A DNA stretch of 64,000 nucleotides, from NCBI GenBank assembly GCA_937625935.1, contig OW569367.1, positions 310,001-374,000 on the forward strand, in the 5' to 3' direction. A program made the translations under genes and the position numbers. Shown here in pieces: positions 59,845 through 64,000 of this stretch. Positions within the stretch are counted from its first letter, which is position 1. Every line of letters starts with the position of its first letter. Under the pieces are notes generated by a model. That model saw only the letters and a program-made list of their open reading frames with translations, was not told where the DNA came from and searched no databases. The stretch is from Tetramitus jugosus (Eukaryota > Heterolobosea > Eutetramitea > Acrasida > Vahlkampfiidae).

Positions 59845-60080
59845 GACAAGATCATACATCTGATCAATCAAATACTGTTCCCAATTTATTTAATGATTCG
59901 CGTTCTAGGCCTGTTCATGATTCACATGATCAGTTCATTGAAGACGTACTGACCAAACAAAACAAGTGGGAGCTAAAATCGCAATTGGAAGAATTTAGAT
60001 CGAACAATGCACAGCTCATTGCACAAACGCCGCCAGAAGTTGATTTTTACGTTCCGTACTCATCTAAAGACCGCCAATAA
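59845..60080 (+). other. Orphan protein-like reading frame without ATG
   Basis: A 77-codon open frame without an ATG in frame, ending at TAA 60078-60080. The translation is protein-like (QFIEDVLTKQNKWELKSQL; PEVDFYVPYSSKD). It could be a last exon or a relic of an older gene between the receptor and AstE genes. No matching upstream exon was found. Confidence 0.3.
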
Positions 60081-60107
60081 AATTGTGGTCAAAAACTTTG
60101 CGAAAAA

Positions 60108-61133
60108 ATGCATTTTGACGAGTCGGATTTCCTAACGACCACACTGAAGCAAGTACCACCTCAATGGCAAGAACACAAGCTAAATCAAGGCTCTCTAACA
60201 GTCAAATGGCTCGATATTGGTGTCCTAGTTTTTGAATCTCCAGATCGAATCCCCAGAAATATCGTGCTGTCAGCCGGTATTCATGGCAACGAGACTGCTC
60301 CGATCGAGATTTTGAACCAATTAGTGACTGATATTCTCGCAAATCAGTTACTCTTATCCCCAGACGTCAGATTAATGATCATATTTGGTAATCCAGAGGC
60401 AATGCAAAAGGCAGTGAGATATGTCAATGATGATATGAACAGATTGTTCGGGAAATGTATAAATGTCAATTCTTTGGAATTTGACAGATGTCAATTGATT
60501 CAGAAATTATTGAATCAGTTTTTTGAGAAAAGTGGACCATTGAGATTCCATTATGACATGCATACGGCAATCCGAGGATCAATGTATGAAAAGTTTGCGG
60601 TATATCCTTATTTAGGGCCTGATCGTGACTGGAACATGCAACAGATGACATGGCTGTCACAAAAGTGCGCAATTCAGACTTTCCTCTTGTCGAATGAGCC
60701 ATCGGGCACCTTTAGTTACTATACTAGTAATGAGTTTAACTGTCATTCGTTCACATTAGAGCTTGGCAAGGTGATGCCTTTTGGTCAAAACGATTTGAGC
60801 AAATTTTCAGAGATTGAAACTTCGATTCGAAATCTTGTGACAAGTGGAACATTTGAGGAATGTGACGTTGACTTGTTGAGACAGGTACCAGTCTTTCGTG
60901 TGAAATATGAATTGGTGAAGCAGAGTGAAGCCTTTACATTGAATCTTCCTGATCATGTGCTCAACTTTAGTGTCATTACTGATCAATCAATTATCGCACA
61001 AGACAAGGTATCAGACATGACTGTGCAGCATATTGGTCAAGGAGGCACAGAACGTATTCTCTTCCCTAACCCAAAGGTCAAGGTTGGTCTCAGGGCTGGT
61101 ATCATTGTTGAACCAACATGTCTCTTCCAATAG
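60108..61133 (+). CDS. Succinylglutamate desuccinylase-like zinc hydrolase (AstE type)
   Basis: A 341-residue protein very similar in pattern to bacterial AstE along its whole length. Zinc ligands His and Glu are in SAGIHGNETAPIEI and the third His in DMHTAIRGS. FGNPEA, DDMNRLFG, LELGKVMPFGQNDL and the C-terminal LFPNPKVKVGLRAG are all AstE-like. AstE hydrolyses N2-succinylglutamate to succinate and glutamate, the last step of bacterial arginine succinyltransferase catabolism. Eukaryotes normally lack that pathway, so transfer from a bacterium and a changed substrate (another N-acyl amino acid) are plausible. No intron; no targeting signal. Confidence 0.85.
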   Translation: MHFDESDFLTTTLKQVPPQWQEHKLNQGSLTVKWLDIGVLVFESPDRIPRNIVLSAGIHGNETAPIEILNQLVTDILANQLLLSPDVRLMIIFGNPEAMQKAVRYVNDDMNRLFGKCINVNSLEFDRCQLIQKLLNQFFEKSGPLRFHYDMHTAIRGSMYEKFAVYPYLGPDRDWNMQQMTWLSQKCAIQTFLLSNEPSGTFSYYTSNEFNCHSFTLELGKVMPFGQNDLSKFSEIETSIRNLVTSGTFEECDVDLLRQVPVFRVKYELVKQSEAFTLNLPDHVLNFSVITDQSIIAQDKVSDMTVQHIGQGGTERILFPNPKVKVGLRAGIIVEPTCLFQ

Positions 61134-61194
61134 ACTTGCTATACTTGCTGTCGTTTGTTAGTTGTTGGTTTGTCGTACGACAAAAAGTTTCCAA

Positions 61195-61824
61195 ATGAAA
61201 GCGTTAGTTGTGCTTCTTCTTATTATTACACTTGTTTCCTTGTCTCAGCAACGACATCTCACATAGAATGATGATACGATTGACAAGTTGTTTCATACTT
61301 GTGCCAGAGTACTGCAAGACCCTTCAATCTATGTTAGCTCTGTGGAGCAGCTTGAAAAGGTCAAGACATTGTTACAGAACCCTTGTAAGGTGAGAGGAGG
61401 GAAGAAGCAGGGAAAGAAGAACAAATGAAGAAATCGCTCTTATTCAGGCATATACTTCAAATGGACATCATCTCTAAACTGCTTCTTACGCTACAAGGAA
61501 CAACTTTCTAACATACCTGAATGGGTATTAGAGTACACTGAGAAGCTAGAGAAGGCTTTAGACAAGATTCCAAAGTTTGAAGAGGAGACTTATCGTGCTC
61601 ACCTTAGAGGAAATCTGCGTGTAGGTCAGGTCGTTAGGAATAAGAGCTTTCTCAGTATGGGAACAGACTTTGACTTTTTGACCCTTTACCCTTTACCCTT
61701 TGAATTGAATTTCAGATTTATCATCCCTGACAGCTGTCGGACCATCTTTATCATCCACATAAGTAAATTTGGAGATATTGCTGGCTTGCTTGTTGAAAAT
61801 TCCAGCAAAATATTCTTGCACTAA
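61195..61824 (+). pseudogene. Secreted protein gene, probably broken; weakly ADP-ribosyltransferase-like
   Basis: ATG 61195 begins a clear signal peptide (MKALVVLLLIITLVSLS). The same frame meets TAG at 61264-61266 and then continues as good coding sequence to a donor at 61385 (GTAAGG). A second exon, 61448-61824, joins in phase and continues to TAA. That exon has YRAHLRGNLRVGQVVRNKSF followed by Ser, an arrangement that recalls the Arg and Ser motifs of ADP-ribosyltransferase folds; I cannot see a convincing catalytic Glu motif. The in-frame stop suggests a pseudogene, although an unrecognised very short intron cannot be excluded. Confidence 0.45.
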
Positions 61825-62010
61825 GGAAGTAGCAGAAGTATTGCACATATGTCCATCTGGTTCCGAAAACTGAATCAGTTTCGCTTTTCCGTGGACCATC
61901 ACAAATCAATGTCCATGTGAAATACATATTTGTGTTACAAACATGTTTTCGGATGATATCAGCTCTTCTTCATCTTCGATTGACTTGTCTTCAAGAGTTG
62001 GACATTTTCT

Positions 62011-62560
62011 TCATACAAGGCAACACAAAGATCTCCGAGAACTGTCTCCTTGATCATCACCGGTAACAATGATGGACCAATAACTCTCCAATATGAATTT
62101 ACTTGGACTAAGACCTAGTGCGGCGACCCACAAGCTAACTTTTCCAGTTATCCTACCTGTTAGTTTGATTTCGCTCGTTGGATTACAAAGTTCTTGAATG
62201 ATTGGATAGTGTGTATCTGGGCACCACTTTGCGCATTTTCTCAGATAGTAGGTTCACAATCATATCACATGACAAATGCCTCGTTTCATCTTCAGCTGCT
62301 AGTACGACAGTACATAGATGTTCTCCGAAACACTTGGTAAATGCCGCTCCAAGCACTTTTGTCACAGGCAAGTTGCAAATCTCCCAGATCACTCAGACCA
62401 TGTATATAATACACACCAAGTGCACCCAGTTGGTTGAAGTTCAACTGCAATCAAACGAAAAATGCAATCCAATCTCATCTATGATTTCAGTGAACCGCCG
62501 TATGACTCTCTTGAGTAATTCGGTCCGTTTATTGTGGCACTGATACTTTCCGCGATCGTG
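62011..62560 (-). other. Coding-like minus-strand remnant or unresolved multi-exon gene
   Basis: Several overlapping frames on the minus strand read as protein in succession. These are about 62545-62475 (ELLKRVIRRFTEIIDEIG), 62390-62215 (LGAAFTKCFGEHLCTVVLAAEDE, then MIVNLLSEKM) and 62240-62040 (WCPDTHYPIIQELCNP, KVSLWVAALGLSP). No single model with good splice sites joins all of them. It is either a gene with several short introns or a frameshifted relic. Function unknown. Confidence 0.35.
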
Positions 62561-62572
62561 AGTTGGTTGGCT

Positions 62573-63793
62573 ATGTACCTCTACTCCCTCATAGTAAACG
62601 TTGGTACTTCTGTGGTGACTGGCGTGGTTATCTGCTCTGTTGGCTATTTTCTGCATCCCTCCATCCTCAGCTATATCACACGAGCAAGAAGATGGAAGCC
62701 CCCGAGAGAAGACAAGGAGACAGAGCTCGTGCAGCTCTTCAGTCTATTCGGTAGCTTCGCACAAGTAACGAGCAAGTTGCACGATGTCATACAGTTATCA
62801 AACATTCTATATGCGGCGGCCACTCTTCACTTGGATGGATCGGTGTACATCTGGACGTGGACCAAGAACACGTTCGGGGTCGACCGACACCTGGTGCCCT
62901 TGCGTGCGTTCATGGCACACGACGAGCGAGTGACGAAGCTGATATGTGGCCAGTATCTGGTTGTTCTCACGTCTAAGAAACGCATTCTCTATGTACACAT
63001 CAGATTCTACTATGAGGGAGATGGTAAGGATAAATGCGTTTTCCACTCCCTTTCCTGTGTCAAGGAGCTCATGGAGGCGTCAGGCCGAGCTGAGGACATA
63101 CTGATGCCAGTAAAATCAGGCCTCGAAATTCTGTGGCGCACCAACAAACAAATCTTCTTCGTGCGGTACCCGGACAGTAGACAACAATTGTTGTGGTGTT
63201 TTCCCAGTGAGTCTCGTGGCGCTCTGATCGTCTGCACAGCAATCGTACAAAAATGTGTGCTAGTGGTAATGAGCGATGAACCAAGCCATATACTGAGGAT
63301 CTATCCCTTTGTCCTCGAGGCGTACCCATGGATAGCAACAGTACCAGTCATTAATATCACAAGTGACGGCATCAATTCACTTGTCGTCAATCTGGCAGAC
63401 AACACTGTGCTCGTGCTAGAGGTGACCGACCGATATCGTTTCAAGAAGCGATATGTGTTTAACGACAACGGTGGAATGCAGGTTCGTGTCACGAACAACG
63501 CTTGTGTCATCATTGACGACAAGGCTGGGACCATTGAAATGTGGAAAAAGCCCTGGCAACCGTGGTGGTACTACAGTTGGCACCCAGAGACAGTGGAACT
63601 GGCAAACAATATGTACGACGAATACAAGGAGCGCACCATTTCGAAATTAGATTCTGCCGGTAAATGGCTCGTGTACCTCCCTGAGAGTTCAATATGGGTG
63701 CCCATGGGACGTATCGCTCTGTATCGGGGCATTTTTCTTCACGACACACTCCTACGGGGTGTTCTTCACGACACTGACATTGTTTTTCAATGA
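62573..63793 (+). CDS. GC-rich gene: propeller-like protein with N-terminal membrane segment
   Basis: The first in-frame ATG is 62573, giving 406 residues; the frame opens a little earlier through a non-ATG codon. Residues 1-35 are strongly hydrophobic (LIVNVGTSVVTGVVICSVGYF), likely one or two membrane helices. The rest reads as beta-strands with WD-like pieces (LDGSVYIWTW; GTIEMWKKPW), perhaps an irregular beta-propeller. Local GC is clearly above the rest of the window, with many CGC, CTG and GTC codons. No family recognised. Different composition suggests transfer or a different genomic compartment. Confidence 0.6.
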   Translation: MYLYSLIVNVGTSVVTGVVICSVGYFLHPSILSYITRARRWKPPREDKETELVQLFSLFGSFAQVTSKLHDVIQLSNILYAAATLHLDGSVYIWTWTKNTFGVDRHLVPLRAFMAHDERVTKLICGQYLVVLTSKKRILYVHIRFYYEGDGKDKCVFHSLSCVKELMEASGRAEDILMPVKSGLEILWRTNKQIFFVRYPDSRQQLLWCFPSESRGALIVCTAIVQKCVLVVMSDEPSHILRIYPFVLEAYPWIATVPVINITSDGINSLVVNLADNTVLVLEVTDRYRFKKRYVFNDNGGMQVRVTNNACVIIDDKAGTIEMWKKPWQPWWYYSWHPETVELANNMYDEYKERTISKLDSAGKWLVYLPESSIWVPMGRIALYRGIFLHDTLLRGVLHDTDIVFQ

Positions 63794-63867
63794 AACTGTT
63801 GCTTGTATGTGTCATCAGTACTTGGCACTGGCTTCGCTGCTACTGAAAGAGTAACAGCGCAAATATA

Positions 63868-64000
63868 TCACAATTCTCTACATAACAGAGACCGATGCTT
63901 CATTCGAATGGACACAATCTGCTGACCAATGACAGATATGGCAGGATAATACTCTATATCTTGTGTGGGAATATCTGATATAGTGTGAAAGTATTCATTG
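63868..64000 (-). CDS. F-box/SPRY protein, C-terminal part only (cut by window edge)
   Basis: The last 43 codons of another family member: NEYFHTISDIP, then EYYPAISVIGQQ and IRMKHRSLL, then a TGA at 63870-63868. It aligns with the SPRY C-termini of 5128, 16589 and 55128. The remainder lies beyond the right edge. Confidence 0.8.
   Translation of the reverse strand, partial: NEYFHTISDIPTQDIEYYPAISVIGQQIVSIRMKHRSLLCREL

Noticed and set aside
1-64000. tRNA, rRNA, CRISPR arrays and bacterial operon signals
   Set aside because: I found no cloverleaf-type tRNA genes, rRNA motifs or regularly spaced repeats; gene structure is eukaryotic. A covariance-model scan would be more sensitive.
1-64000. Intact transposon or retroelement
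   Set aside because: No transposase, integrase or reverse transcriptase motifs were seen. The RNase H at 1935-4279 is attached to a PPR-like region, not to a reverse transcriptase.

Overview
This window is eukaryotic nuclear DNA, most probably from a Naegleria-type heterolobosean amoeboflagellate. I infer this from the AT-rich sequence, A/C-rich leaders before ATG codons, compact genes on both strands, few short GT-AG introns, and gene content: hybrid histidine kinase, cAMP-receptor-like 7TM protein, bacterial-type AstE, organelle PPR-like protein. The species is not proven.

Layout. 0-12 kb: BTB-BACK-PHR protein; a PPR-like protein fused to RNase H; a three-exon unknown gene; an F-box/SPRY protein with an N-myristoylation signal; a Tyr phosphatase; a WD40 protein; then two decayed gene remnants. 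12-18 kb: a large EGF-REJ single-pass receptor gene divergent from an F-box/SPRY gene. 17-30 kb: hybrid histidine kinase, secreted alpha-galactosidase, 7TM receptor, beta-ketoacyl-ACP synthase, citrate synthase, SERBP1/Stm1-like ribosome-binding protein with a 15-nt exon, riboflavin kinase. 30-46 kb: cyclase-like protein, MAT1-like TFIIH subunit, ALG11, WKF-domain protein, degenerate Spg1-like GTPase, BIG-type Sec7 ARF-GEF, SMIM13-like microprotein, AP-4 sigma, MED1-like subunit. 46-55 kb: atypical kinase, coiled-coil proteins, two tetraspan membrane proteins, a long disordered protein.

55-60 kb carries a second divergent F-box/SPRY and EGF-REJ pair, in the opposite orientation to the pair at 12-17 kb. 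The remnants at 10.2 and 12.0 kb look like a third, decayed pair. A further F-box/SPRY gene is cut by the right edge. The last 4 kb is mixed: an AstE-like hydrolase gene, a probable broken gene for a secreted protein, an unresolved minus-strand coding remnant, and a GC-rich gene unlike its neighbours.

Most genes are single-copy housekeeping genes, often convergent with only 30-130 bp between stop codons. The F-box/SPRY plus EGF-REJ receptor family is the accessory component: it is duplicated, partly pseudogenised and patchily homogenised, and its receptor ectodomains vary over conserved stalks and tails. The most unusual single architecture is the PPR-like/RNase H fusion.
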